Program-made: the position numbers and the translations under genes
Notes under the pieces: generated by a model
Seen by the model: only the letters and a program-made list of their open reading frames with translations
The model's database searches: none
Told to the model about the DNA's origin: nothing
Part shown: positions 17,524 to 27,457 of the stretch, in pieces
Layout of the letters: every line of letters begins with the position of its first letter
Position numbering within the stretch: the first letter of the stretch is position 1
Origin: Sphingobacterium mizutaii
Lineage (GTDB): Bacteria > Bacteroidota > Bacteroidia > Sphingobacteriales > Sphingobacteriaceae
Assembly (NCBI RefSeq): GCF_900187125.1
Contig: NZ_LT906468.1
Span: 2,356,001 to 2,420,000 of the forward strand
Direction of reading: 5' to 3'
DNA length: 64,000 nt

Positions 17524-20307
17524 ATGGAGTATAACCATCAATCTATCGAGCAAAAATGGCAAAAGTTTTGGGCTGATAACCAGACCTTCAAAACTTCTGA
17601 ATCTACTGAAAAACCAAAATACTATGTTTTGGACATGTTTCCTTATCCTTCTGGTGCTGGGCTGCATGTTGGTCATCCGCTCGGCTATATTGCTTCCGAC
17701 ATCTTTTCACGTTATAAACGCTTAAAAGGCTTCAATGTGTTGCACCCTATGGGTTATGACTCTTTTGGACTTCCTGCTGAACAATATGCAATCCAAACTG
17801 GTCAGCATCCTGCAATTACAACTGAAGCGAATATCAACCGTTATAGAGAGCAATTGGATAACATCGGTTTCTCTTATGATTGGTCTCGTGAGGTTCGTAC
17901 TTCTGAACCTGATTATTACCGCTGGACCCAATGGATCTTTATGCAGCTTTTTGATGCATGGTATAATAAGGAATCCGATAAAGCGGAATCAATCGCTGCT
18001 TTAATCCAAAATTTCGAAACCTCAGGTTCTGAAGGTATTAAAGCAGAATCTGATGAAGATGTATTGACCTTTACAGCGGATGAATGGAAAGCATTCTCTG
18101 AAACAGAAAAACAAACAGAACTTTTAAAATATAGACTGGCTTTCTTAAGGGAAAGTACGGTGAACTGGTGTCCTGCCTTAGGTACGGTATTGGCAAATGA
18201 CGAAGTAATCAACGGCTTGTCAGAACGTGGTGGATTCCCAGTGGAGCAAAAGAAAATGATGCAATGGTCAATGCGTATCACCGCTTATGCGGACCGCCTA
18301 TTGAGAGGTCTGGATACCATCGATTGGCCAGAGCCTTTGGTAGAGATGCAGCGCAACTGGATCGGTAAATCTGTAGGAGCAAGTGTAAAATTCCCTGTTC
18401 CCCAATTGAACGATAACATCGAAGTATTTACCACCCGTGTGGATACGATCTTCGGAGTTAGTTTTGTTGTTTTGGCACCAGAACATGAGTTGGTTTCTGC
18501 TTTAACCACAGACGCTCAAAAAGCTGAAATTGAATCTTATATCGATAAGACCTCAAAGAAATCAGAATTGGACCGTCTTGCGGATACCAAAACTGTTTCA
18601 GGAGCATTTACAGGCTCTTATGCGAAACATCCTTTAACTGGGGAAGATGTACAGATCTGGATTGCTGATTATGTATTGGCAGGATATGGTACCGGAGCCG
18701 TTATGGCAGTTCCTTCAGGGGATCAACGCGATTATTTATTCGCTAAACACTTTAACCTTCCTATTATTCCGATCTCAGATTCACAGGACATATCTGAAGC
18801 TGCGGATCCGAATAAGGACGGAAAATATATCAATTCAGATTTCATCAATGGAATGAGCTATCAAGAGGCTGTTCCAGCATTGATCGAAAAACTGGAAGCT
18901 ATTAAATTAGGTAAAGCCAAGATCAACTTCCGTATGCGCGATGCCATCTTCGGCAGACAAAGATATTGGGGCGAGCCTGTTCCTGTTTATTTCAAGGATG
19001 GTTTACCATATTTGATCAAGGAAGAGGAGTTACCATTACTGCTTCCTGAGGTTGATAAATATCTTCCAACCGAAACCGGAGAGCCACCTTTAGGCCGTGC
19101 CGAAGGATGGAAATACCAAGACCAATACGAATATGAATTGAGTACCATGCCAGGATGGGCAGGTTCTTCATGGTATTGGTTCCGCTATATGGATCCTAAA
19201 AATGAAAAGGACTTTGCTTCTAAAGAAGCAGTAGATTATTGGAAAGCAGTGGATCTTTATATTGGTGGTTCTGAGCATGCTACAGGTCACTTGCTATACT
19301 CGCGCTTCTGGAACAAGTTCTTAAAGGATATCGGTTATCACAATGAGGAAGAACCTTTCAAGAAACTGATCAATCAAGGAATGATCCAAGGAAGATCGAA
19401 TTTCGTATACCGTGTTTTAGATGCTGAAGGCAAAGGTACCAATCAATTTGTTTCCTTAGGGCTGAAAGATCAGTATACGGTCAATCCATTGCACGTAGAT
19501 GTGAATATCGTTCATAATGATGTTTTAGATCTAGAGAAATTCAAGCAGTCAAGACCTGATTATAATGATGCGGAATTCATATTGGAAAACGGTAAATATA
19601 TCTGCGGAACCGAAGTTGAGAAGATGTCAAAGTCTAAATTCAACGTGGTCAACCCAGATGATATCATCGAACAATATGGAGCTGATACACTTCGTTTGTA
19701 CGAAATGTTCTTAGGACCTTTGGAACAGGCAAAACCTTGGAATACAAATGGTATCGAAGGTGTATATAAATTCTTACGTAAGGTATGGCGCTTATTCCAT
19801 GATGCTGAAGGAAACTTCCAGGTGTCAGATGAAGAACCAAGCAAAGCAGAGTACAAAGCCTTGCATAAGATCATCAAAAAAGTGGAGGAAGATATTGAGC
19901 GTTTCTCATTCAATACTTCTGTATCGGCCTTTATGATCTGTGTCAATGAATTGACAGACCTGAAGACCAACAAACGTAAGATCCTTCAAGATCTATTGAT
20001 CGTCCTTGAACCATATGCACCGCATATCACGGAAGAACTGTGGTCCAAATTAGGAAATGAAGCTGGAACGATTTCTTATGCAGATTACCCGGTCTTCAAA
20101 CCAGAATATTTAGTGGAGAGCGAATTTGCATACCCTGTTTCCATTAACGGAAAAATGAAAATGAACCTTCCACTTGCCTTAGACCTAGATCAGCAAGCTG
20201 TTGAAGGAATATTAAAAGAAAATGCAGATGTCCAAAAATTATTGGATGGCAAAGCAGTCAAGAAGGTCATTTTTGTAAAAGGAAAGATCATCAATATTGT
20301 AGTGTAA
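17524..20307 (+). CDS. leuS: Leucine--tRNA ligase
   Basis: Class I aminoacyl-tRNA synthetase charging tRNA-Leu. 927 residues. Signature HIGH-type motif HVGHPLG near residue 46 and KMSKS in [17 protein letters not shown] near residue 705. The CP1 editing domain has TTRVDTIFG and the [16 protein letters not shown] segment. An acidic insertion around residues 155-205, between the Rossmann halves, is common in Bacteroidota LeuRS. Transcribed alone, ending at a clear terminator; no leader element was recognised upstream. Confidence 0.97.
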   Translation: MEYNHQSIEQKWQKFWADNQTFKTSESTEKPKYYVLDMFPYPSGAGLHVGHPLGYIASDIFSRYKRLKGFNVLHPMGYDSFGLPAEQYAIQTGQHPAITTEANINRYREQLDNIGFSYDWSREVRTSEPDYYRWTQWIFMQLFDAWYNKESDKAESIAALIQNFETSGSEGIKAESDEDVLTFTADEWKAFSETEKQTELLKYRLAFLRESTVNWCPALGTVLANDEVINGLSERGGFPVEQKKMMQWSMRITAYADRLLRGLDTIDWPEPLVEMQRNWIGKSVGASVKFPVPQLNDNIEVFTTRVDTIFGVSFVVLAPEHELVSALTTDAQKAEIESYIDKTSKKSELDRLADTKTVSGAFTGSYAKHPLTGEDVQIWIADYVLAGYGTGAVMAVPSGDQRDYLFAKHFNLPIIPISDSQDISEAADPNKDGKYINSDFINGMSYQEAVPALIEKLEAIKLGKAKINFRMRDAIFGRQRYWGEPVPVYFKDGLPYLIKEEELPLLLPEVDKYLPTETGEPPLGRAEGWKYQDQYEYELSTMPGWAGSSWYWFRYMDPKNEKDFASKEAVDYWKAVDLYIGGSEHATGHLLYSRFWNKFLKDIGYHNEEEPFKKLINQGMIQGRSNFVYRVLDAEGKGTNQFVSLGLKDQYTVNPLHVDVNIVHNDVLDLEKFKQSRPDYNDAEFILENGKYICGTEVEKMSKSKFNVVNPDDIIEQYGADTLRLYEMFLGPLEQAKPWNTNGIEGVYKFLRKVWRLFHDAEGNFQVSDEEPSKAEYKALHKIIKKVEEDIERFSFNTSVSAFMICVNELTDLKTNKRKILQDLLIVLEPYAPHITEELWSKLGNEAGTISYADYPVFKPEYLVESEFAYPVSINGKMKMNLPLALDLDQQAVEGILKENADVQKLLDGKAVKKVIFVKGKIINIVV

Positions 20308-20335
20308 GGAATTGCATTGCGAATAGAATTATATT

Positions 20336-20361
20336 AAGGGGATGGTGAAAACTATCCCCTT
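20336..20361 (+). terminator. Terminator after leuS
   Basis: Perfect 8-base arms 20336-20343 and 20354-20361 with a run of T after the second arm, 28 bp past the leuS stop. Confidence 0.9.
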
Positions 20362-20873
20362 TTTTATGGTGAATCGAACCAGGATTGCCCTCGACTCCCC
20401 TTCGACTCCGCTCACCCACCGGATGGACCAAGATCTGGATTTGAATCAGGGTTTAACGTCAATCAAACAATTAATTGGCAGATGTTTCTTTAGCGCATTT
20501 CCAATTCTGAACGAACAGTGAAGAATCTGTCCGATCTTATAAAAAATGGACTGTCATCCTTTACCGAAGGTAAAAGACCTGTACGCCAATGCAGCAATAG
20601 ATGTTTTCTTTTTAAAATTTCGCATTTCTCCGAGATGTTTCGTGCCTCAACATGACAGGTAGGAAGCAGATTGAAGAGCTGTACGCCATTGCAATGCTAA
20701 AAAAGCGCATTTCTCCGAGATGTTTCGTTCCTCAACATGACAGGAAGGGAGTGCAATGAGGAACTGTGCAACATTGCAATACTAAAAAGCACTCCTTTCC
20801 GGTGTCAAACTGAGGCACGAAGTTTCATACCTCAACATCTCCAGTAATGGAGCAGATTGAGGAACTTCCCAAA
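20362..20873. repeat. Gene-free repeat region with ~85-bp tandem units
   Basis: No plausible gene in 20308-20873. Two near-identical units begin at 20621 and 20706 (offset 85 bp), each starting CGCATTTCTCCGAGATGTTTCG and continuing with CCTCAACATGACAGG. A diverged third unit spans about 20790-20866 (CACGAAGTTTCATACCTCAACAT), and the tail of an older unit is at 20581-20605. CTTCGACTCCGCTCA at 20400-20414 resembles the short dispersed intergenic repeats common in Bacteroidota. Probably decayed REP-like repeats. Confidence 0.75.
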
Positions 20874-21758
20874 TTACCCCAGCAAAATTTCATTGCTATG
20901 CTTTTTGATATTCGCAGCAATTTTATCGATCGGTAAATCATCCGAATCTGAACCAAATGGATCTTCTATGGATTCTCCAATCATTTCTAGGGTAGCTAAT
21001 ACATAAAATATAAATGGCACTGCCGCGACTACGAAATAACCCATGGAAAATACCAGACCAATTGGTAGGGTAGCTGTATACAGCACAATAAATGTTTTAA
21101 TAAATGCGCTATAGCCCAATGGGATCGGCGTATTCTTAATTCGCTCACAGGCACCCGTTATTTCCGTTAATGATGTCAATTCCTTATTCAGCACGATGAG
21201 CTGGTCTCCGGTAATGATCCCTTCCTTATAGATGATATTTGTCTTCTTGTAAATCAATGCCGCAACCTGATTAGGTCCATGCTTTTTATCATCCAAATCC
21301 TGCAATTCAGGATGCTCGTTCTCATCCAACATAAATTTGGTATAGTCTGATCTCAAGTAACTAAATAAAGTCTCCGCAAACAGCGCTATTGACTTTTTAT
21401 AGAAACTTCGATTGACCTTATCATCAGGCGCGAGGAATGCATTCAGCTTAATGGATAGGGTCCTGCTGGTATTTGTTAATGCACCCCATTGCTTTCTGGC
21501 TTCCCACCATCGGTCGTAAGCGGTATTGGTTCGAAATACCAATAATAAGGATAGTACAAATCCCAATAGATTATGTACTGTGGTGATGTTTTTCATCCAA
21601 GTCCTGTCTGACAACTTCAGGTATTCTAATTCCCAATAAGCTAAAGCCCAGGACACTAAAACCGAAATAATAAGGTAGGGAAGAAGTCGCTTAAAAATTT
21701 TACTGTTGTGGAGGTAGGCTATGGTTTTAAACCAGTCTTTGGGGTTGTAAACAATCAT
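20874..21758 (-). CDS. Bestrophin-like (UPF0187) membrane channel
   Basis: 294-residue bestrophin-family protein, probably a pentameric ion channel of the inner membrane. The start is placed at the ATG at 21756-21758 (MIVYNPKDWFKT); the frame stays open 53 codons further but that part overlaps the divergent lysozyme gene. Family marks: LLPYLIISVLVSWALAYWE (first helix), FRTNTAYDRWWEARKQWG, and the C-terminal PFIFYVLATLEMIGESIEDPFG. The gap to the divergent lysozyme gene is only 49 bp. Confidence 0.9.
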   Translation of the reverse strand: MIVYNPKDWFKTIAYLHNSKIFKRLLPYLIISVLVSWALAYWELEYLKLSDRTWMKNITTVHNLLGFVLSLLLVFRTNTAYDRWWEARKQWGALTNTSRTLSIKLNAFLAPDDKVNRSFYKKSIALFAETLFSYLRSDYTKFMLDENEHPELQDLDDKKHGPNQVAALIYKKTNIIYKEGIITGDQLIVLNKELTSLTEITGACERIKNTPIPLGYSAFIKTFIVLYTATLPIGLVFSMGYFVVAAVPFIFYVLATLEMIGESIEDPFGSDSDDLPIDKIAANIKKHSNEILLG

Positions 21759-21807
21759 TGAATAAATTTTTTGGCTATCATCTATAAATAGCCTAATTTC
21801 ACGCAAT

Positions 21808-22653
21808 ATGACAAAAAAGCGCAAAACGGTCAAGAAAAAAGTTGTCTCTGAAAGAGAAATTAACCGAAACTTACTGTTTTGGAGTATTGCCATTCCCTGC
21901 TTGATTGTCATTGGCATCTTTGCTTGGCAACATCGCGCCGGTCTATCTTACCTGATGGTTAAATGGTTTGAAAAGGATAAGATGATCGCCGAGGATAACA
22001 GCAAATACGACATCCGGAACGTTGAGCTGATGCGCAGGCATGATGATAAAATTTTCGGAATCGATATCTCCCAATATCAAGGTGAGATATCCTGGGATGA
22101 GGTCTTGACCATCAATGATGAATTTCCCATTGATTTCATCTACATCCGAGCTACCATGGGCGAAAAGGCTAAGGATAGCAAATTCAAATCCAATTGGAAG
22201 GCTGTCAAGAATAGGAATAAACTGCGGGGAGCCTACCATTATTTCCGCCCGAATGAAAATTCTATTAAACAAGCCAATAACTTTATTAAAACAGTTGACC
22301 TTGAACCTGGAGACCTTCCTCCTGTATTGGATATTGAAGAAATGCCGAGGAACCAATCCATGGACAGTTTAAAAACCGGTTTAAAAAGATGGTTGGTCCA
22401 AGTCGAAAAACATTTTAAAATTAAGCCTGTTCTATATTCGGGAGATAAATATTTTGCCGATTTCCTCGAAAAGGAATTTGCTGATTATACCCTTTGGATC
22501 GCGAACTATAATTTTTGGGTGGAGAAACCCAAGAAACATTGGAATTTCTGGCAATTTTCGGAGAAAGGAACCGTAAAGGGCATCAAAGGTCCAGTTGACC
22601 TCAATCTTTTCAGTGGCGATATTGAAGAGTTAGAAAAATTGAGCTTAGAATAA
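21808..22653 (+). CDS. GH25 family lysozyme, membrane-anchored
   Basis: Peptidoglycan muramidase. 281 residues with a basic N-terminus (KKRKTVKKKVVSERE), a membrane segment at about 23-42 (LFWSIAIPCLIVIGIFAW) and a GH25 TIM-barrel-like domain from about residue 80: FGIDISQYQGEISWDEV, YIRATMG, GAYHYFRP, and LPPVLDIEE with the catalytic Asp/Glu pair. The topology suggests an inner-membrane anchor with the enzyme in the periplasm. Divergent from the bestrophin gene. Confidence 0.92.
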   Translation: MTKKRKTVKKKVVSEREINRNLLFWSIAIPCLIVIGIFAWQHRAGLSYLMVKWFEKDKMIAEDNSKYDIRNVELMRRHDDKIFGIDISQYQGEISWDEVLTINDEFPIDFIYIRATMGEKAKDSKFKSNWKAVKNRNKLRGAYHYFRPNENSIKQANNFIKTVDLEPGDLPPVLDIEEMPRNQSMDSLKTGLKRWLVQVEKHFKIKPVLYSGDKYFADFLEKEFADYTLWIANYNFWVEKPKKHWNFWQFSEKGTVKGIKGPVDLNLFSGDIEELEKLSLE

Positions 22654-22751
22654 ACGAATAAGCCTTAAATTTGTCTTACATAAGGAAACAATTAAATTAA
22701 CAGAGCAGTTTAAGCTTGTCCTAAATGCTCAATTTTAATAATTATAAAACA

Positions 22752-23048
22752 ATGGCATCATTTAACGATATACTTCAAAAGAATTCTTTGGTTTTGATCG
22801 ACTTTTCAGCAGCCTGGTGCGGACCATGCCAAATGTTGGCACCAATCCTCAAAGAGGTTAAAGATGAAATGGGAGAGAAGCTTTCGATCATAAAAATCGA
22901 TATAGACAAGAACCAAGCGGTAGCAAGCAAATTTCATGTTCAAGGTGTTCCTACCTTGATCCTCTATAAGGATGGAAACCAGGTTTGGCGCCAAAGTGGA
23001 TTGCAACCGAAACATGAACTTTTGAAAATCATTAATTCCTTTTCATAA
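22752..23048 (+). CDS. trxA: Thioredoxin
   Basis: 98-residue cytoplasmic disulfide reductase from the ATG at 22752 (MASFNDILQ); nine further in-frame codons upstream are not family-like. Active site AAWCGPCQM, cis-proline segment GVPTLILYKDG, and the usual C-terminal helix. A terminator follows directly. It may reduce the thiol peroxidase at 12.0 kb, but that is inference only. Confidence 0.94.
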   Translation: MASFNDILQKNSLVLIDFSAAWCGPCQMLAPILKEVKDEMGEKLSIIKIDIDKNQAVASKFHVQGVPTLILYKDGNQVWRQSGLQPKHELLKIINSFS

Positions 23049-23057
23049 GGATAAGAT

Positions 23058-23086
23058 AAGAGGGTGTCAAGCTTGAACATCCTCTT
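23058..23086 (+). terminator. Terminator after thioredoxin
   Basis: Ten-base arms 23058-23067 and 23077-23086 (one G:U pair) followed by ATTTTTTAT. Confidence 0.85.
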
Positions 23087-23396
23087 ATTTTTTATGATTA
23101 TTTCCATTACCGTTCCTTCCAATTTTCACCCTTATCTATCAAGGTTTTTCAGGTCTTAATTTTCCTTATAAACTTGCCTTTTTTAAATAGAAAAATTCAA
23201 AGCTTAAATCGAGGAAAAACCCTTGATTTAATATGGACCTCATTCGAGACACATTCCGAATTTTCCGAATATGCCTCGAATAAGGGTAAACTGAGAGCAA
23301 TAGCATACCCTTAAAATAATTCCGATTAAAATTCACTCCAATTCACTTAATAATTATCATAAGATTAGCCATGAAACATGACCATTATTTAACAAA
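23087..23396. other. Gene-free AT-rich gap with an imperfect palindrome
   Basis: No plausible gene here. The only structure noticed is an imperfect 18-base inverted repeat, 23243-23260 against 23263-23280, with outer arms TTCGAG/CTCGAA and three mismatches. It has no T tract, so it is not an obvious terminator. Confidence 0.6.
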
Positions 23397-23423
23397 AAAA
23401 GCTACCCTTTTTGGGTAGCTTTT
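23397..23423 (-). terminator. Terminator after CNNM/CBS gene
   Basis: Perfect 11-base arms 23397-23407 and 23413-23423 around a TTTTT loop, 24 bp past the stop of the minus-strand gene; T-rich on both sides, so possibly bidirectional. Confidence 0.85.
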
Positions 23424-23446
23424 CTCTATATTTTTATGGGTGATTA

Positions 23447-24766
23447 TCAATCGATATTTGCGGTTTCATCGGAAGCCGGATCTTTGACGATCAAGCTCAG
23501 TTTATCGATCCGGTGTCCATCCATATCCAAGACCTCAAACTCTAGATTCTTGTACATTACTTTTTCACCTTCCTCAGGGATATGATCCAGTAATAAGAAC
23601 ACCAATCCAGCAACTGTCGTCAGATTACCGATTTCATCTTCATCTTCTTCTGTAAGGTCCAAATTGAACATTTCAATAAAATCATCCAATTGGAAACTTC
23701 CATCAATGACAAAAGAACCATCCTCACGTTGTCGGATAGTTTTCTTCTCTTCTGTTTCCGGCGAGTCGAATCCACCCACCAATGATGCCACAATATCTGT
23801 CATGGTGATGATCCCTTGCGGACTACCGTACTCATCAACTACCACTGCTTGCAAAACCTTAGCTATTTTCAGTGTTTTAAGGACATTATAGGCGTAAGTA
23901 TTCTCATTGACAAAGGGGATAGGAGTAACCAGCTTGGAAAGGTCCATTTCCTTTGAGGTCAAGTATTCCTTCAATAAGGTTTTGACGTGTACCAATCCAA
24001 CAACATGGTCAAAATTACCATCGCAGACTGGGTATTCCGTATGTTCATCAGCAATAATGCAGGCTTTGTTTTCTTCAAAAGAATCTTGGATATCCAGATA
24101 AGTAATCTTGCTTCGGTGAACCATCAGATTAATTGCCTTCTTATCACCTAAGCTTAATACCCTGTCTACCATATCATGTTCAATTCCTTCAATGGCTCCA
24201 CTATCTACACCTTCATCCACCAACGCCTTGATCTCTTCTTCAGTCACCGCATTTTGGTTGATTTTGATGTTGAATAATTTCACGATAAACTCCGTTGAAA
24301 TACTCAATAACCAAACAAAGGGCTTGACGATCTTGCTCAGAACATTCATTGGTACTGAAATAAAAGAAGCATATTTTTCTGGGATTGCCATACCGATACG
24401 CTTCGGAACCAATTCTCCGATGATCAGAGAGAGGTAAGTAATGATCAATACCACCAGTAAAACAGATACCTGATTGCTGTATGGAGCTAATGCTTCTATT
24501 TTATTAAGTTGTTCTGCTATATAAACTGATATTGTTCCTCCGGAGAAAAAACCCGTCAAAATACCAATCAGGGTAATACCGATCTGTACTGTAGATAAGA
24601 AGTTGTTAGGGTTTTCTTTTAGTTCCAGTGCGGTCCTTGCACCTTTATTTTTCGAACTTGCAGCTTGCAATCGTGCTTTTCTGCTGGATACAATCGCTAT
24701 CTCAGAGGCAGATAGGATTCCATTTAAAACTATTAATATGAGAATAATTACTATTTCCGTGACCAT
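23447..24766 (-). CDS. CNNM/CBS-domain transporter (TlyC/CorC-like)
   Basis: 439-residue membrane protein usually annotated as hemolysin or CorC, now linked to magnesium/cobalt transport. Domains in order: DUF21/CNNM membrane domain with about four helices (1-190; SASEIAIVSSRKARLQ, LIIGELVPKRIG), two CBS domains (about 205-330; MVHRSKITYLD, VVDEYGSPQGIITMTDIV), and a C-terminal CorC_HlyC domain (about 345-430; DGSFVIDGSFQLDD). No haemolysin activity should be assumed from the old name. Confidence 0.93.
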   Translation of the reverse strand: MVTEIVIILILIVLNGILSASEIAIVSSRKARLQAASSKNKGARTALELKENPNNFLSTVQIGITLIGILTGFFSGGTISVYIAEQLNKIEALAPYSNQVSVLLVVLIITYLSLIIGELVPKRIGMAIPEKYASFISVPMNVLSKIVKPFVWLLSISTEFIVKLFNIKINQNAVTEEEIKALVDEGVDSGAIEGIEHDMVDRVLSLGDKKAINLMVHRSKITYLDIQDSFEENKACIIADEHTEYPVCDGNFDHVVGLVHVKTLLKEYLTSKEMDLSKLVTPIPFVNENTYAYNVLKTLKIAKVLQAVVVDEYGSPQGIITMTDIVASLVGGFDSPETEEKKTIRQREDGSFVIDGSFQLDDFIEMFNLDLTEEDEDEIGNLTTVAGLVFLLLDHIPEEGEKVMYKNLEFEVLDMDGHRIDKLSLIVKDPASDETANID

Positions 24767-24987
24767 ATGGGATATAAATCGCTAATCATGTAGCAAATTA
24801 CGAAATATTCTTTTCAATACTTGATTAAAATTGATTTTAAAGCAAGGAAACAACCTATAATTAAAGCATAATTTTAATTGCATCCAATTTTATTATGCAA
24901 CCGTTTGATTATAAAAAATATTTTATTTATTGATTCTGTTTATAGATATTGCATTCATTACATAGCATGTTGAATGAATTTAGAGTA

Positions 24988-26103
24988 ATGTCAACCAAGA
25001 AAACTGAAAATAGCATTAGATCGGCAAAGAATTTTAAATTAGAGGGGGAAATCATTGATTCTGTACCTTTTGGGTCTGGTCATATCAATGATACCTTTAA
25101 GATAACAACCAATAGCCTACAGAATAACCTTTACTTATTGCAGCGCATAAACCACCACATCTTCCAAGATGTGGAAGGCTTAATGAATAACATTGAAAGT
25201 GTCTGCAAGCACCTCAAGGAAAAATTAGCACATCTGGGGGAAAAAGAGGTGTTGAAGAGAACAATGACCATTGTTCCTACCTATGACAATAAGAACTATT
25301 ATCAAGATGAAAATGGTGATTATTGGCGAGTATTCCATTTGATACCAGAAACCAGGAGTTATGATATCTTGGAAACCCAAGAACAGGCTTATTCTGGTGG
25401 GATGGCTTTTGGACAGTTTCAAAAACAATTGAGCGATCTAGATCCGAAAACCATCGTTGAGATTCTACCTAATTTTCACAACATCGAATTTAGGTTGAGC
25501 AACCTTCGTGATGCAATCGAGAAGAATCCTGCCAAACGGGTGGAGAAAATTCAAGATCTTTTAGACTACATCTTTGAGCGTGAGGAAAAGATGAGAACGG
25601 TTTTGGAATTAGGACGTTCCAACAAATTGCCATTAAGGATTACCCATAATGACACAAAATTCAACAATGTATTGTTAGATAAAGACGATAACGTGCAATG
25701 TGTCATTGATTTAGACACTGTAATGCCGGGCTATGTAGCCTATGATTTTGGAGATGCTATCCGTACCATCATAAACTCGGCTGCTGAGGATGAAGCAGAT
25801 GTTTCAAAAATCGTTTTGAACATCCCGTTGTTTCAGTCTTTCACAGCAGGTTATCTATCAGAGGCTAAAGAGTTTTTGACCGATGCAGAGGTAGATTCTT
25901 TAATTCCTGCAGTACACCTATTACCTTATATGCAGGCAGTTCGGTTTTTGACCGATTACATCAATGGCGATACCTATTATAAAATCGCATACCCTGAACA
26001 TAATTTAGTTAGGACAAAGGCACAGTTGAAGCTCGTACATGAGCTTGAAGTGAATAATGATAAATTAACAGGTATATTAGCTGAGAATCTTATGTCGAAC
26101 TAA
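24988..26103 (+). CDS. Sugar-kinase-like phosphotransferase (NahK/APH family)
   Basis: Small-molecule kinase of the aminoglycoside phosphotransferase fold, related to N-acetylhexosamine 1-kinase (COG2334). 371 residues from the ATG at 24988; an ATG at 24967 is an alternative. Catalytic loop ITHNDTKFNNVLLD (HxDxxxxN) and metal-binding VIDLDTVMPGYVAYDFGDAIR are clear; GSGHINDTF is the glycine-rich strand pair. The next gene, a CBM9-like protein, starts one base after the stop, so they are coupled. Likely phosphorylates a free sugar; which one is not readable. Confidence 0.85.
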   Translation: MSTKKTENSIRSAKNFKLEGEIIDSVPFGSGHINDTFKITTNSLQNNLYLLQRINHHIFQDVEGLMNNIESVCKHLKEKLAHLGEKEVLKRTMTIVPTYDNKNYYQDENGDYWRVFHLIPETRSYDILETQEQAYSGGMAFGQFQKQLSDLDPKTIVEILPNFHNIEFRLSNLRDAIEKNPAKRVEKIQDLLDYIFEREEKMRTVLELGRSNKLPLRITHNDTKFNNVLLDKDDNVQCVIDLDTVMPGYVAYDFGDAIRTIINSAAEDEADVSKIVLNIPLFQSFTAGYLSEAKEFLTDAEVDSLIPAVHLLPYMQAVRFLTDYINGDTYYKIAYPEHNLVRTKAQLKLVHELEVNNDKLTGILAENLMSN

Positions 26104-26104
26104 T

Positions 26105-26743
26105 ATGAAGGAGCTTGAAGTTAAAAAAATCGATCTGACAGGCGTTGAATTGACATACGCTAACTTAGCAAACAGTCTATTTGGGTTAGAATGGAATCAG
26201 ATTGACCAAGCGCCTTGGCAAACGCAATTCCCGATTAACCCGGAAGTAAAATTCCAGGTGGCTTATGATCAAGAGTCGATTTATGTTCATTATGATGTGC
26301 AAGAGGAATTTGTAAAGGCACAATATATCCGTCCTAACGAAAATATCTGGGAGGATAGCTGTGTGGAGTTCTTTATTTCTTTTGATGATCGCAAGACCTA
26401 TTATAATTTAGAATTTAATGTGCTAGGAGCAGGTTTGATCGGATATGGAACTTCGGATAAAGCGAGCAGAAACAGATTGACTTCTGAAGAAATATTAAGT
26501 GTGAGCAGCTTTACACAGGTAAAGAACTTACAAGGTAAAAAGTCCTGGAACATTATCTTGGCGATTCCGATTTCCTTATTTGGGAAAACTGTAGATGATC
26601 TCCGTGGAAAAACCGTTCAGGCAAACTTTTACAAATGTGGTGACAGTTTACCAAATCCTCATTTTGTGGCTTGGAACCCTATAGACGTTCCAAATCCTAA
26701 TTTTCACTTACCTGAATTTTTCGGAGAAATTAAATTCCAATAA
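26105..26743 (+). CDS. CBM9-like carbohydrate-binding protein
   Basis: 212-residue protein resembling family-9 carbohydrate-binding modules: FQVAYDQESIYVHYDVQE, NIWEDSCVEFFISFD, YYNLEFNVLG and WNIILAIPISLFG follow the module's strand pattern. No signal peptide or lipobox is seen, so unlike most CBM9 proteins it appears cytoplasmic. It begins one base after the sugar-kinase-like gene, suggesting that the two act on the same sugar. Function beyond binding is unknown. Confidence 0.8.
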   Translation: MKELEVKKIDLTGVELTYANLANSLFGLEWNQIDQAPWQTQFPINPEVKFQVAYDQESIYVHYDVQEEFVKAQYIRPNENIWEDSCVEFFISFDDRKTYYNLEFNVLGAGLIGYGTSDKASRNRLTSEEILSVSSFTQVKNLQGKKSWNIILAIPISLFGKTVDDLRGKTVQANFYKCGDSLPNPHFVAWNPIDVPNPNFHLPEFFGEIKFQ

Positions 26744-26754
26744 GAAATAAAAAC

Positions 26755-26787
26755 ATCGGCAAGTTGATTGAGCTCCAACTTGCCGAT
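26755..26787 (+). terminator. Terminator after kinase/CBM9-like operon
   Basis: Perfect 12-base arms 26755-26766 and 26776-26787 with a 9-base loop and a short T tail, 11 bp after the stop codon. Confidence 0.85.
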
Positions 26788-26816
26788 TTTGCATTCATTT
26801 AGCCAATACTACTTGG

Positions 26817-27374
26817 CTATTTCAAGAATTTTTCTATCCATTCTTTATAGGCTGCCATAAAGGAGGATAAGAATTTCTGACAATCTTTATTGACCAGTTT
26901 ACCTTGTTCATCAAAATTTGCCGCAACATTTCCAATATAGGCTTCAGGTTGCGCCATCGCCGGAACATTGATAAAGACCAAAGATTGCCTTAAATGATGA
27001 TTGGCACCAAATCCTCCAATTGCACCAATCGAAGAACTGATTACACCGCCTGGTTTTCCGTCCCAAACGTTCTTACCATAAGGTCTAGATGCTACGTCAA
27101 TAGCATTCTTAAGCACTGCCGTAACACCACGATTATATTCGGGAGTGATAAAAAGTACAGCATCTAGTTCAGATACTGCTTTTCTAAAATCAACATACTC
27201 TTTTGGTGGATTTCCTTGATCTAAATCCTCATTATAAAATGGAAGTTGGCCAATCTCTAAAATCTCTAAGCTTAATCCTGCAGGAGGATTAGAAACTAGA
27301 TAGTTAGCGATTTTCTTATTGAAAGATCCCTTTCTCAAACTTCCTACAAATACACCTATTTTTTTATTTGCCAT
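26817..27374 (-). CDS. NADPH-dependent FMN reductase family protein
   Basis: Flavodoxin-like oxidoreductase, 185 residues, cytoplasmic (PF03358). FMN phosphate-binding loop GSLRKGSFNKKIA near the N-terminus; FITPEYNRGVTAVLKNAID and the GAIGGF segment are the usual family motifs (azo/chromate/quinone reductases). No specific substrate can be assigned. Divergent from the repair helicase gene, with 83 bp between the starts. Confidence 0.92.
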   Translation of the reverse strand: MANKKIGVFVGSLRKGSFNKKIANYLVSNPPAGLSLEILEIGQLPFYNEDLDQGNPPKEYVDFRKAVSELDAVLFITPEYNRGVTAVLKNAIDVASRPYGKNVWDGKPGGVISSSIGAIGGFGANHHLRQSLVFINVPAMAQPEAYIGNVAANFDEQGKLVNKDCQKFLSSFMAAYKEWIEKFLK

Positions 27375-27457
27375 AATATTTACTTTGTTATAAGTTATAA
27401 CAAAATACTTCGCAAAAAGTTATTAAGATATTATTAATTCTTATTTTCAATCTTTGG

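Noticed and set aside
20621..20866. Possible CRISPR array between leuS and the bestrophin gene
   Set aside because: Units are contiguous 85-bp tandem copies with no regular spacers, only two are close copies, and no cas genes are nearby.
23447..24766. A haemolysin virulence factor
   Set aside because: The CNNM-CBS-CorC domain order is that of a widespread ion-transport family; the haemolysin name is historical.
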